Shown: in pieces, positions 24,835-33,292 of the stretch
Layout of the letters: the number at the start of each line of letters is the position of its first letter
How positions within the stretch are numbered: the first letter of the stretch is position 1
Assembly: GCF_023347275.1 (NCBI RefSeq)
Contig: NZ_CP094468.1
Span: 434,001 to 498,000 of the forward strand
Direction: 5' to 3'
Length of the DNA stretch: 64,000 nt
From: Faecalibacterium sp. I3-3-89
GTDB taxonomy: Bacteria; Bacillota; Clostridia; Oscillospirales; Ruminococcaceae
Notes under the pieces: generated by a model
What the model was told of the DNA's origin: nothing
The model's database searches: none
Seen by the model: the letters and a program-made list of their open reading frames with translations, nothing else
Translations under genes and position numbers: made by a program

Positions 24835-26067
24835 ATGCAAAGACGTAAAGATAATAAAGGCCGTGTTTTGAAAGATGGCGAGGTCTACCGCAAGAGCGAC
24901 GGGCTGTATATGTACCGTTGGACTGCAAAAAACGGAAAACGTCATACCATCTATGATGCAACCTTGGAGGGGCTGCGCGAAAAGGAAGAGAAGATCCAGC
25001 ACGACTTGGCAGATGGCATCCGCATTCCGGAGTGCAGCTTGACCCTGAATGACCTGTTTGAACTGTGGCGTAAGAACAAGGTGGGCTTGAAAGAGCATAC
25101 CTTCGCCAATTACGTCTATATGTACAATCGGTTCGTCCGGGATGAGATCGGCATGATGAAGCTCAAGGACATTCGCAAGTCGGATATCCGCAGCTACTAC
25201 AATGGCATCGTCCGCAATGGCAAGATGGCGTTGAACACGCTGGAAACCATCCAGAATATTCTCCATCAGGTCTTTGCGGTGGCGGTGGACGATGAGTACA
25301 TCCGTGTGAATCCCACGGATGGTGTCCTGACGGCCATTAAAGCCGCCCACCAGTACGAAACGCCCAAACGACACGCTCTGACCCTGCCCCAGCAGCAGGC
25401 GTTTCTGAATTTCATCAAGAAAACGCCGAAGTTCCAGCACTGGCTCCCGATGTTCACCTTCATGCTGGGTACCGGATGCCGTATCTCGGAAACGGTTGGC
25501 CTGTGCTGGAGCGACATCGACTTCGAGAGTGGGTTTATCACCATCCAGCACAATCTGGTGTACCATGACCACGAGGTGGGCGGCTGCTATTTCACCATGT
25601 CCACCCCCAAGACTGCTGCAGGCAAGCGGGCAATTCCAATCTTGCCCGAAGTGCGGAAGGCACTGGAGCAGGAACGCACCAACCAGCAGGAGCTGGAACT
25701 GGTATGCGAATACGAAATCGACGGAATCTCGGACTTCGTATTCCTGAACCGCTTTGGCCAGCCGCAGAACCCGCAGACGGTCAACCGCGCCATCAAGCGC
25801 ATCAGCGTGGCACACAACGAAGCCGAGCTGGAAAAGGCCGAAAAGGAAAAACGGGAGCCGCAGCTGCTGCCGCCCTTCTCCTGCCATAATCTCCGGCACA
25901 CGTTCTGCACCCGGCTGTGCGAAAATGAGACCAACCTGAAGATCATTCAGGACATCATGGGACACAAGGACATCAGCACCACGATGGAGATTTATGCGGA
26001 AGCCACTAAGGAAGCCAAAGCCCATTCCTTTGCAAATCTGAACGGTAAACTGGGCATTTCGGTCTGA
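24835..26067 (+). CDS. int: Tn916-type tyrosine integrase
   Basis: This 410-residue recombinase has an N-terminal arm-binding domain (YMYRWTAKNGKRHTIYDATLEGLREKE), a core-binding SAM-like domain and a catalytic domain. The catalytic residues are visible: R216 in GTGCRISE, H351-x-x-R354 in HNLRH, and Y387 in TMEIYAEAT. It recombines the element at the lysS site. ATG 24835 with AAAGGAG seven bases before it is preferred to ATG 24817, which overlaps that ribosome site. It lies next to the right attachment site, as is usual. Confidence 0.95.
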   Translation: MQRRKDNKGRVLKDGEVYRKSDGLYMYRWTAKNGKRHTIYDATLEGLREKEEKIQHDLADGIRIPECSLTLNDLFELWRKNKVGLKEHTFANYVYMYNRFVRDEIGMMKLKDIRKSDIRSYYNGIVRNGKMALNTLETIQNILHQVFAVAVDDEYIRVNPTDGVLTAIKAAHQYETPKRHALTLPQQQAFLNFIKKTPKFQHWLPMFTFMLGTGCRISETVGLCWSDIDFESGFITIQHNLVYHDHEVGGCYFTMSTPKTAAGKRAIPILPEVRKALEQERTNQQELELVCEYEIDGISDFVFLNRFGQPQNPQTVNRAIKRISVAHNEAELEKAEKEKREPQLLPPFSCHNLRHTFCTRLCENETNLKIIQDIMGHKDISTTMEIYAEATKEAKAHSFANLNGKLGISV

Positions 26068-26072
26068 AATCC

Positions 26073-26104
26073 ACTACACCAACTACTACACCACTTTTAC
26101 ACCA
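26073..26104. repeat. Integrase arm-type repeats, right end
   Basis: ACTACACCA occurs at 26073-26081 and 26085-26093, and TACACCA at 26098-26104, directly after the int stop. They match the left-end cluster. Between here and attR a nested inverted repeat (GGAAG/CTTCC around GGCTT/AAGCC, about 26160-26213) may end the int transcript. Confidence 0.65.
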
Positions 26105-26221
26105 AATTGCCGGTAAGTTGTGGAGAGTTGCGTAGGGTGACGTACGGGAGCAGGAAAAAGGAAGCCGCATGGATAGGCTTATAAAGGAAAATAAAGCCAT
26201 TTGTGAGCCTTCCTTAACCTG

Positions 26222-26251
26222 TCCCCACGATGAAGCCGATTGAGCAGTAAA
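26222..26251. other. Right attachment site (attR)
   Basis: Exact 30-bp copy of 15823-15852, reproducing the last codons and stop of lysS. Confidence 0.88.
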
Positions 26252-26272
26252 TTTCCAATTCAAGAAAAACAA

Positions 26273-26319
26273 AGCCTGAAACTTCTTGATGGTACGAGAA
26301 GTTTCAGGCTCTTTCTTTT
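26273..26319 (+). terminator. Native lysS terminator, displaced by the element
   Basis: A perfect 14-bp stem (AGCCTGAAACTTCT, 26273-26286, with 26297-26310) is followed by CTTTCTTTT. It begins 22 bases after the duplicated lysS stop, the position expected for the terminator of an uninterrupted lysS. Confidence 0.85.
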
Positions 26320-26423
26320 GATGAATTTCCAGCAAAAACTACACCATACGCCAATTTTACGCCAAACGATGCAGGATTTTGTGCAGAGCAAAAAGAGCGT
26401 TGTTCGGGTTTGGCAGTAACGCC

Positions 26424-26818
26424 TGCACCGGCCATATGTACGGCAACATCGGTCAGGTCTCCTGCCTGATGTCCACCCTGATGGGCGGCGTTTCCGGCTC
26501 TGCTGTTGCGGACGCCTCGATGGAGTGCCGCATCCTCGGACCTGAGATGAATCGTCTGGGCTACGACCGCGGCTGGTCTGCCGCCATCAACGGCCTGTCC
26601 GGCCTGATCGTCGCCACCATTCCGCCGAGCATGGGCCTGATCATCTACAGCACCGTCGGCGAGGTCTCCATTGGCCGTCTGTTCATGGCTGGCTGGGTCC
26701 CCGGCATCCTGATGTGCGTGCTGCTGATGCTGGCCGTCACTTGGAGCGCCCGCTGCTTCGGCTACAAGCCCGAGCACGACCATCCGGCTCCGCTGTCTGA
26801 GATCCTCAAGGCTCTGCA
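26424..26818 (+). pseudogene. TRAP transporter large permease (DctM) fragment
   Basis: About 130 residues match the inside of a DctM/TRAP large membrane subunit: TGHMYGNIGQVSCLMSTLMGGVSGSAVADA and the IPPSMGLIIYSTVGEVSIGRLFMAGWVPGI block. A complete protein would be roughly 430 residues, and both ends are missing. The frame opens at 26379 in unrelated sequence and stops abruptly at 26825 just after SEILKAL. No dctP or dctQ is nearby. It is a gene remnant at the edge of the accessory region, with host-like GC, next to AT-rich genes. Confidence 0.8.
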
Positions 26819-26941
26819 TCGGTGAACAGTTGTATTTCTCAGGATGAAATGTTATACTTGTCGAAAAGCAGAAAATCATGCAATATGCGGCTTATGCATG
26901 AAAAATGCGGATCACTTGAACAAGGGGTAAAGGAGAACCAA

Positions 26942-27898
26942 ATGATTGTTGTCAGAATATCGCACGGACTGGGAAACCAGATGTACCAGTATGCGCTGCT
27001 GCTCTCGCTCAAAAAAATATATAAGGACATCGACATTAAGATCGATACAAATCATTATGAAAAGGACAAATCCCATACCGGGTATATTCTGGATAAAGTT
27101 TTCGGAATAAAGGAGTGCGTGGCGTCAGAAGAGGAATGCAGGAAAGTATATTCGGGATGCAGATATTATAAAGGATTTGGAAGAGAGGGCCTGAGCTTTC
27201 AGCCGCTCCGAATGCTCTATCGGAGGGTCTATTCTAAAATCGGAAATCTGGCAAGCTCAGGCAATAGATCTCACATGATCCACGGCTACAAGTTTAATAT
27301 TTTCAATCCGGAAGTTTTCAACCTGGACCCCAAAAGAGATTGGTACTTGAGTGGACACTGGCAGAATCTTCAGTATTTCGACTGGAACAAAGAGGAACTC
27401 AAGAAAGTTTTTGATTTTTCGCTGGATCTTGATGAAGGAAAAAAAGAACTCGTGGCAGAGATGCTGTCCTGCAACTCGGTGAGCGTACATGTCAGAAAGG
27501 GAGACTACACAGGCTCGGGATTTGATCTGTGCGGCGATGAATACTATCATGAAGCAATCCAAAAAATAAAAGAACGGGTCGAGGATTGCAGATTCTACTT
27601 CTTTTCCGATGATGCGGAGTATGTAAAAGCGCATTTCGGAAATGTGGAAAATTCTGTGATCGTTTCAAATGGTGCAGACGAAGTGGAAGCGGATCTGCTG
27701 ATGATGGAAAAATGCCGTCATCATATTATTCCGAACAGCACCTTCAGTTTTTGGCCGGCATATCTGAACGAATCGGAAAACAGCGTAACTGTATGCCCGC
27801 AATACTCTTTATCGGATAACGGAAAGATGTACCGGGCGGATTATCCCAAAAACTGGATCCGGATCGAAAATGCAAGGGGAAAGCAGGGGCTTCGATGA
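26942..27898 (+). CDS. Alpha-1,2-fucosyltransferase (GT11 family)
   Basis: This 318-residue protein starts with RISHGLGNQMYQYALLLSL, carries the nucleotide-sugar motif VSVHVRKGDY, and ends with the NSTFSFWPAYL motif. Together these mark family GT11. It should transfer L-fucose from GDP-fucose to a surface glycan. ATG 26942 follows AAAGGAG by six bases. The gene is clearly AT-richer than its surroundings and overlaps the flippase start by four bases, suggesting acquisition as a pair. No GDP-fucose biosynthesis genes are nearby. The acceptor is unknown. Confidence 0.9.
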   Translation: MIVVRISHGLGNQMYQYALLLSLKKIYKDIDIKIDTNHYEKDKSHTGYILDKVFGIKECVASEEECRKVYSGCRYYKGFGREGLSFQPLRMLYRRVYSKIGNLASSGNRSHMIHGYKFNIFNPEVFNLDPKRDWYLSGHWQNLQYFDWNKEELKKVFDFSLDLDEGKKELVAEMLSCNSVSVHVRKGDYTGSGFDLCGDEYYHEAIQKIKERVEDCRFYFFSDDAEYVKAHFGNVENSVIVSNGADEVEADLLMMEKCRHHIIPNSTFSFWPAYLNESENSVTVCPQYSLSDNGKMYRADYPKNWIRIENARGKQGLR

Positions 27899-29418
27899 AT
27901 AAAAGCAAAGTACTGCTCTTGAAAAACTGCTCGACCGGATTGGTCAGTCAAGTGATGACATTGATTTTCCAGTTTTTGACACGAAGCCTGTTCATCCGGT
28001 ACATCGGCATTGAACTTTTGGGCGTATACAGCACCTTTACCTCTGTCCTGAGTACGCTATCCCTTGCAGAACTGGGATTTCAAACGGCTATCGTTTTCAG
28101 CCTCTATAAGCCACTGGCGCAACGAGACGAGCAGCAGATCAATGACATTGTCAATGTTTTCCGGTTTGTTTATGACTGCATCGGCGCCTTTTTTATTCTG
28201 GCTTCCTTGGCCCTTCTGCCGTTCTTAAAGTATATCCTCACAGGGATAACCGTGACGAATGCGATCTATCTCTATTTTCTAATCCAGGCGTTTTCCTCAG
28301 CGTGCACCTATTTTTTGGCCTATAAGAGATCGCTGCTTTATGCAGATCAGAAAGACTACATCTCCAAGATCATTGATATGATCGTAAATGTTATCGCAAA
28401 CATCTTACAGATCATAGCGATGGTGTATTTCAAGGATTATCTGCTGTATCTTGTGCTGAAGCTCATGCAGGTGATCGTATCAAACATCTGGGTCCATTGG
28501 GTCTGCGCAAGGCTGTATCCATTTTTAAAGAGGGGAAAAATAAATTTCACGTTATTGAGATCGCTTTTTTCCAATGTGAAAAATATCTTTGCAGGGAAAA
28601 TTGCGGCCTATGTGTATAGCTCGACTGACAGCCTTGTGATCTCGGCATTCATCAGTACGGTCCAAGTCGGGTATCTGGTGAATTATACAACGATCTCACA
28701 GCAGCTCAAAACCTTGATCGCTGGTCTTCTGAATCCGATCACGCCCATGATCGGAAATGTTCTGGCGACCGATTCCGAGGGGGAAAGCAAAGAGGGCGCA
28801 TTCAAACTGTATGCAGTCATGCGTGTCCTGATCGCAATGATGATCGTTGTTCCTTTTTGTGTTCTGATCAACGACTTTATTGCCATGTGGGTCGGCGCGG
28901 AGTATATCCTTCCCGCTTCGGTGGTGGTGCTGCTTGTAATGGACCTGTACATTCATTTTGTGCACAGCGTAAATGTTGATTTTATCAATGCGGCGGGACT
29001 GTTCAGAGAAGACAGAGACAACGAGATCATTGCAGCCGTATTGAACATTACATTATCGATACTGGGCGCCAAAACCATAGGACTGGCAGGCGTATTGCTG
29101 GGAACGGTCGTGAGCCAGATGTGGTTCTGGTTCGGAAGAAGCTACGTCGTGTTCAAATTGTGCTTGCAGGCGGACAAAGAGGACTATCTGAAGTATTGGC
29201 TCAAAAATATCGTTGACGGGGTCGCATTGACGGTTTCGATCGTCTTCTGCGCTTATCTGAACAGCAGGCTGCCGATCGCCAATAGCTATCTTAAATTTGT
29301 TTGTTCCGGCATCCTCTGCGAGGCCGTATCCGTCGCCTTGTTTGGGGTCTTTCATTTCGGGGACCCGGAAGTCCGGAAAATGCTGAAATATCTGGTGAAC
29401 CATATCGGAAAGAGATAA
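27895..29418 (+). CDS. Polysaccharide flippase (Wzx-like, MOP superfamily)
   Basis: This 507-residue integral membrane protein has about 12-14 hydrophobic segments and the MOP-type N-terminus (LLKNCSTGLVSQVMTLIFQFLTRSLFIRYIGIELLGVYSTFTSVL). Members flip lipid-linked oligosaccharides across the membrane. It overlaps the fucosyltransferase by ATGA, and the pair shares low GC. No polymerase or other glycosyltransferase accompanies it, so the glycan pathway must lie elsewhere. A strong terminator follows. Confidence 0.88.
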   Translation: MNKSKVLLLKNCSTGLVSQVMTLIFQFLTRSLFIRYIGIELLGVYSTFTSVLSTLSLAELGFQTAIVFSLYKPLAQRDEQQINDIVNVFRFVYDCIGAFFILASLALLPFLKYILTGITVTNAIYLYFLIQAFSSACTYFLAYKRSLLYADQKDYISKIIDMIVNVIANILQIIAMVYFKDYLLYLVLKLMQVIVSNIWVHWVCARLYPFLKRGKINFTLLRSLFSNVKNIFAGKIAAYVYSSTDSLVISAFISTVQVGYLVNYTTISQQLKTLIAGLLNPITPMIGNVLATDSEGESKEGAFKLYAVMRVLIAMMIVVPFCVLINDFIAMWVGAEYILPASVVVLLVMDLYIHFVHSVNVDFINAAGLFREDRDNEIIAAVLNITLSILGAKTIGLAGVLLGTVVSQMWFWFGRSYVVFKLCLQADKEDYLKYWLKNIVDGVALTVSIVFCAYLNSRLPIANSYLKFVCSGILCEAVSVALFGVFHFGDPEVRKMLKYLVNHIGKR

Positions 29419-29452
29419 AGCCCCCTTGGTGCTTCTCTTTTCTGCATCAAGA

Positions 29453-29497
29453 AGCGCCCTGGCTCCCTCGTGCGGTGAGGGAGCCGGGACGCTTTTT
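29453..29497 (+). terminator. Terminator of the fucosyltransferase-flippase pair
   Basis: A long stem (AGCGCCCTGGCTCCCTC with GAGGGAGCCGGGACGCT) ends in TTTTTG. Confidence 0.8.
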
Positions 29498-29516
29498 GTG
29501 TGTGATACGGCCTTTC

Positions 29517-30662
29517 TTACTTCCGTGCGATCATCTCGGTGTAGGCCAGCACCAGCGGGCCGACGCCCTTGGCATCGTTGCAGACCACAGGCTCACTGAA
29601 ATAGTAGGCCAGCGAGCCGTCGCGGTGGTCTTTGCCGCCGAGGCCTGCCACGAGGCAGATGCCGCCCAGCTGCAAACTGCCGTCCGGGTTCTTGGAGAGG
29701 TACTTGTCGCAGATGCCGTAGAAGGCCTTTTCGGCCCATGCAGCCATCCGCTTGGGCAGGTAGCCCAGACGCACGCCCTTGAGCACGGCATAAGCGAAGA
29801 GAGCTGTGCCGCTGGTCTCGAGGTAGTTGCCCTCGACGCCGGGATGATCCATCACCTGCCAGAACATACCGGTCTCCTCGTCCTGAAACTTGTGGACGTC
29901 CTCGATGGTCTGCTTCAGCATGGCCATGATGCCGCGGTACTCGTTGTAGAGCTGCTCGTCCATCCGCTCCAGCACATCCACCATCGCCACCATGAACCAG
30001 CCCATGGCCCGCAGCCAGAAGTTGGGGCTGCATCCGGTGACGGGGTCGGCCCAGTACATCGTCCGGCTCTCGTCGTAGCCGTGGTAGTACAGGCCGGTCT
30101 TCTCGTCCCGCATATGTTTTTTGATGTTCATGAACTGCTTGTAGCTGTCGATGCAGCCCTGCATCTTGTTGTAGCGGGTCTCATATTCCATGTAGAAGGG
30201 CTGGGCCATATAGGTGCCGTCCAGCCAGACCTGCCACGGGTAGATGTCCTTGTGCCAGAAGTTGCCCTCCTTGGTGCGGGGCTGGGTCAGCAGCTGGCTG
30301 CGGATGGTGTCGATGGCCTTGCGGTATTTTTCGTCCCCGAAGATGTCGTAGAGGGTGAACAGGTTCTTGCCCTGATTCACGTTGTCGAGGTTGTATTCCT
30401 TCGGGTCGTAGGTTTTGATGGAGCCGTCCTCCTGCACGAAGAAGTCGATGAAGTCCTTGGAAAACTTCAGATACTTTTCGTCGCCGGTGGTCTTGTAGAG
30501 GCTCAGGCAGGCGGTGATCATGCAGCCGTCGATGTAGTTCCACTTGTTGGGCTTGCCGCTGCGCACCTTCTCGATGTTCCACATGGGGGCCTCAGCGCTG
30601 GAATTGGCGATGAGGTAGTCCACATAATCGCCCAGCATGGACAGGATCTCTTCGTGTGTCAT
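29517..30662 (-). CDS. Unsaturated rhamnogalacturonyl hydrolase (GH105)
   Basis: This 381-residue cytoplasmic glycosidase has the alpha6/alpha6 barrel text of GH105: WNYIDGCMITACLSLY, WQVWLDGTYMAQPFYMEYE, then NFWLRAMGWFMVAMVDVLE and YLETSGTALFAYAVLKG. It hydrolyses unsaturated galacturonyl-rhamnose from pectin. There is no signal peptide. ATG 30662 has AGGAGGA nine bases before it and lies four bases after the GH28 stop, so the two are one operon. Confidence 0.92.
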   Translation of the reverse strand: MTHEEILSMLGDYVDYLIANSSAEAPMWNIEKVRSGKPNKWNYIDGCMITACLSLYKTTGDEKYLKFSKDFIDFFVQEDGSIKTYDPKEYNLDNVNQGKNLFTLYDIFGDEKYRKAIDTIRSQLLTQPRTKEGNFWHKDIYPWQVWLDGTYMAQPFYMEYETRYNKMQGCIDSYKQFMNIKKHMRDEKTGLYYHGYDESRTMYWADPVTGCSPNFWLRAMGWFMVAMVDVLERMDEQLYNEYRGIMAMLKQTIEDVHKFQDEETGMFWQVMDHPGVEGNYLETSGTALFAYAVLKGVRLGYLPKRMAAWAEKAFYGICDKYLSKNPDGSLQLGGICLVAGLGGKDHRDGSLAYYFSEPVVCNDAKGVGPLVLAYTEMIARK

Positions 30663-30666
30663 GATG

Positions 30667-32223
30667 TTAGTCCTCCTCAAAATGGCCGACGTTGGCGAAG
30701 CGCAGACGCTCGCCCTCGTAGCCCTCGATCTTGACGTTGTGCAGCTGGATGCTCTTCACGTTCTCGGCGTAGATGGCCAGCTTCTTCACATAGGGGCGGT
30801 TGTCGGCCATGGCAGCCTGACCTTCCTTGGCGTCGGGGGCGAAGGCGATGGTGACATTCTTCATGGAGACGCCCTCGATGGGCTGCTCGGGCAGGCCGTC
30901 GAAGTAGCAGCCCGCGAACTGCGCGTCGGTGGCGACGATGTCCTCCATCGTCAGGGTGCCCAGCTTGGGGGTATACTCATCCACCGGCAGGGCCTCGCGG
31001 CACTGGACGTAGGGGCCATGGCCGTCCGGGTCGCAGAAGTAGAACATATTGATGACGAAGGGGGCCTTGACGCCCCGCATCTCCACATTGCGGAACACCA
31101 GACCGTCGATGACGGCGGTGTTGCCGCGGCCCCGGCGGGTCTTGACCCGCAGACCGCGGTCAGTGTGATCCATGAGGCACTGGGTGACGACCATGTCCTT
31201 GACGCCGCCGCTCATCTCGCTGCCGATGACGATGCCGCCGTGGCCCTTGTCCAGCAGACAGTTGCGGATGACGGTGTGCTCGCAGCTCTTCTTGAGCTTC
31301 ATGCCGAGAAAGACCTTGCTGGCCTTCATGGCGATGCAGTCGTCGCCGACGTGGATGTTGACGCCGATGATGCGGATGTACTCGCAGCTCTCGGGGTCGA
31401 TGCCGTCGGTGTTGGGGGCGTTGTAGGGGTTGTTGATGTTGAAGTTCAGCAGGTCAAGATGCTTGACGAAGATGGGGTGGATGGTCCACGAGTAGCTGTT
31501 CTGCACCGTGATGCCGTGGAGGCAGACGTTCTCGCTGTCCACCATTGCCACAGCGCGGGGACGCCATGCGATGCGCTTGACCTTGGGGTCCACCCACCAG
31601 TCGCCGTTCTGGGCGTCGCAGTCCAGCGTGCCTTCGCCGGTGACGACGACGTCATGCACCTGCGTGATGTTCAGCAGGCCCGCGAAGCTGTTCAGAGGGT
31701 TGCCCTCCCAGCCGGTGAGGTAATATTCGTCCACCTCGTTCTCGCTGGGGAGGACGCCGGGCAGGATGGGGTAGTGGGTACGGTCGTTGTCGCCCAGCAG
31801 CACAGCGCCCTTTTCAAGGTAGAGGGTGGTGCAGCTCTTCATGAAGAGGCTGGACGTGCGGTAGCGGCCAGCCGGGACGTACACCGTGCCGCCCTTGGGG
31901 CAGGTGGAGAGGGCGGCCTGCAGCCGGACGGTATTGTCGGTCTCGCCGTCGGCGACGAGGCCGTAGCGGGACGCATCCACAAAGAAGCTCTCGGCCTCGG
32001 TGGTGAAGTCCAGCTTCAGGTGTTCGCCCTCGGCGTCCACCTCCACGGTGTAGGAGGTGGCGGGGGTCAGGGAGAAGAGGGAAAAGACGTTGGTGTTGCA
32101 GCTTTCATAAATGGTCTTGCCGTTCAGAGCCACGGTGAAGGGGTGCTCCGGACGGAAGCACTTGCCGTTTTCCAGCTCGAAGACAGCGCTGCGGGTCATG
32201 GAACGGATGAGAGACAGGTTCAT
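30667..32223 (-). CDS. Polygalacturonase-type glycoside hydrolase (GH28)
   Basis: This 518-residue protein has an N-terminal beta-sandwich-like segment, then the GH28 beta-helix with its catalytic motifs NTDGIDPESC, GDDCIAMKA and GHGGIVIGSEMSGG. No signal peptide is seen, so it probably acts inside the cell on imported oligogalacturonides. ATG 32223 with AGGAGG is chosen over a longer frame from 32313. It is divergent from an AraC regulator, which is its likely activator. Confidence 0.93.
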   Translation of the reverse strand: MNLSLIRSMTRSAVFELENGKCFRPEHPFTVALNGKTIYESCNTNVFSLFSLTPATSYTVEVDAEGEHLKLDFTTEAESFFVDASRYGLVADGETDNTVRLQAALSTCPKGGTVYVPAGRYRTSSLFMKSCTTLYLEKGAVLLGDNDRTHYPILPGVLPSENEVDEYYLTGWEGNPLNSFAGLLNITQVHDVVVTGEGTLDCDAQNGDWWVDPKVKRIAWRPRAVAMVDSENVCLHGITVQNSYSWTIHPIFVKHLDLLNFNINNPYNAPNTDGIDPESCEYIRIIGVNIHVGDDCIAMKASKVFLGMKLKKSCEHTVIRNCLLDKGHGGIVIGSEMSGGVKDMVVTQCLMDHTDRGLRVKTRRGRGNTAVIDGLVFRNVEMRGVKAPFVINMFYFCDPDGHGPYVQCREALPVDEYTPKLGTLTMEDIVATDAQFAGCYFDGLPEQPIEGVSMKNVTIAFAPDAKEGQAAMADNRPYVKKLAIYAENVKSIQLHNVKIEGYEGERLRFANVGHFEED

Positions 32224-32261
32224 TTTTACAGCCTCCTGAGTTATTTGCGTCGATTTGCGGC

Positions 32262-32290
32262 TTGCCCGCAGAGGGCGGGCATGGTACACT
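32262..32290 (+). promoter_or_regulatory. Promoter and palindromes in the GH28/AraC divergent region
   Basis: TTGCCC (32262-32267), 17 bases, TACACT (32285-32290) read toward the AraC gene. Two GC-rich palindromes, GCCCGC/GCGGGC at 32264-32278 and CTGCCCG/CGGGCAG at about 32313-32329, are candidate operators. Confidence 0.5.
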
Positions 32291-32352
32291 GGGGATAGAA
32301 GAGATAGAAGCACTGCCCGGAGCGGGCAGGCAAAGCAGAGGGGAGAAGGACG

Positions 32353-33162
32353 ATGCGGGCCGAACGGGAAAAACTCAATGCAAAGATCACGGCGGGGTCA
32401 CTCCGAATGACCAGCGGGCAGCTCGAACTGCCTGCGGAGTCGTGCCATATCATCCTGTTTTCGGGCGGCAGCTGTACCGTCCGGTGCGGGGACACGGCCC
32501 TGCTGGTCAGCCCCGGCTGTGTGCTGCTGCTGGGGCCGGGGGCATGGGTGGTGTCGCAGGCCGGTCATGCCCTGCCCGAGATGCTGGGATGCGGGTTCCC
32601 GTTGACGGCGCTCCACGAGATGAAGAACGCCACCGGCGAAGATTTTCTCCGCCTCTTTGCGCCGGGCAGCCAGATGGCCCTTTACGGCAGCGTCCAGTGG
32701 GCCAGCCGCCTGCGGACGCTGCTGGAGATGATGCGGAGTGCGATGGGGGAGCCGGAGTATCCGGGCGGGCTGTATCTGGCGCTGACGCTCCACTATGTGG
32801 AGCAGGAGCACCGGGCACAGAGCGCCGCCGACGCCCGCCCCCGCAACGAGACGGTGGAGCAGATCTGCGCCTATCTCGCGGCCAACTACCAGCAGAAGCT
32901 CTCCCTCACCGAGGTGGCGGCGCGGTTCTACATCTCGCCCTACTACCTGAGCCGGCTGTTCCGGCGGGTGACGGGGCAGTCCATCGTGGACTATATCAAC
33001 GCCCGCCGCATCGAGGCGGCCCAGAAGCTTCTGGAAACGACAGAGCTGAGCATCGGCAGCGTGGCGGAGCAGACCGGCTTTGCCTCTGCGGCCCACTTCC
33101 GCCGCGTCTTCCGGGAGACGATGGGAGTCGGGCCGCTGCAATATCGGAAGAGCAGAAAATAG
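32353..33162 (+). CDS. AraC-family transcriptional regulator
   Basis: This 269-residue protein has an N-terminal cupin-like sensor and two C-terminal helix-turn-helix motifs (LSLTEVAARFYISPYYLSRLFRRVTGQS and LSIGSVAEQTGFASAAHFRRVFRETMG). It is divergent from the GH28-GH105 operon and next to a sugar ABC transporter, so it probably senses a pectin-derived sugar. ATG 32353 follows GGGAGAAGG. The inducer is not known from sequence. Confidence 0.92.
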   Translation: MRAEREKLNAKITAGSLRMTSGQLELPAESCHIILFSGGSCTVRCGDTALLVSPGCVLLLGPGAWVVSQAGHALPEMLGCGFPLTALHEMKNATGEDFLRLFAPGSQMALYGSVQWASRLRTLLEMMRSAMGEPEYPGGLYLALTLHYVEQEHRAQSAADARPRNETVEQICAYLAANYQQKLSLTEVAARFYISPYYLSRLFRRVTGQSIVDYINARRIEAAQKLLETTELSIGSVAEQTGFASAAHFRRVFRETMGVGPLQYRKSRK

Positions 33163-33209
33163 CGAGCCTCAAAAGCCTCTCCCAAGGGGCGAGCCTTTGA
33201 CATTAGAAA

Positions 33210-33252
33210 TGCCCCCTGCATCCTCTCTACGGGAAGAGGCACAGGGGGCATT
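33210..33252 (-). terminator. Terminator-like hairpin of the ABC transporter operon
   Basis: ATGCCCCCTG (33210-33219) pairs with CAGGGGGCAT (33243-33252) and holds an inner CCTCT/AGAGG stem. The T run is weak. A short AAAAGCCTCTCCC block just upstream resembles the flank of the dispersed element at 54862. Confidence 0.6.
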
Positions 33253-33292
33253 CGTGTTTGTCTGGGGTTATCCGAGCAGCGGGGGCGTCAGC

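Larger units (their letters stand above)
15823..26251. mobile_element. Integrative mobilizable element at the lysS 3' end carrying a riboflavin operon
   Basis: Identical 30-bp sequences bound this unit, one at the end of lysS (15823-15852) and one at 26222-26251. The right part holds an integrase, excisionase, MobV-type relaxase and primase/helicase, and the left part holds a riboflavin operon. No conjugation (type IV secretion) genes are present, so it is an IME that would need a helper. Clusters of ACTACACCA sites lie inside both ends, as expected for integrase arm sites. The native lysS terminator lies just outside the right repeat. Confidence 0.88.

Noticed and set aside
26222..26251. A second lysS gene or lysS fragment
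   Set aside because: Only the last 30 bases are present, exactly the direct repeat, so it is an attachment site and not a gene remnant.
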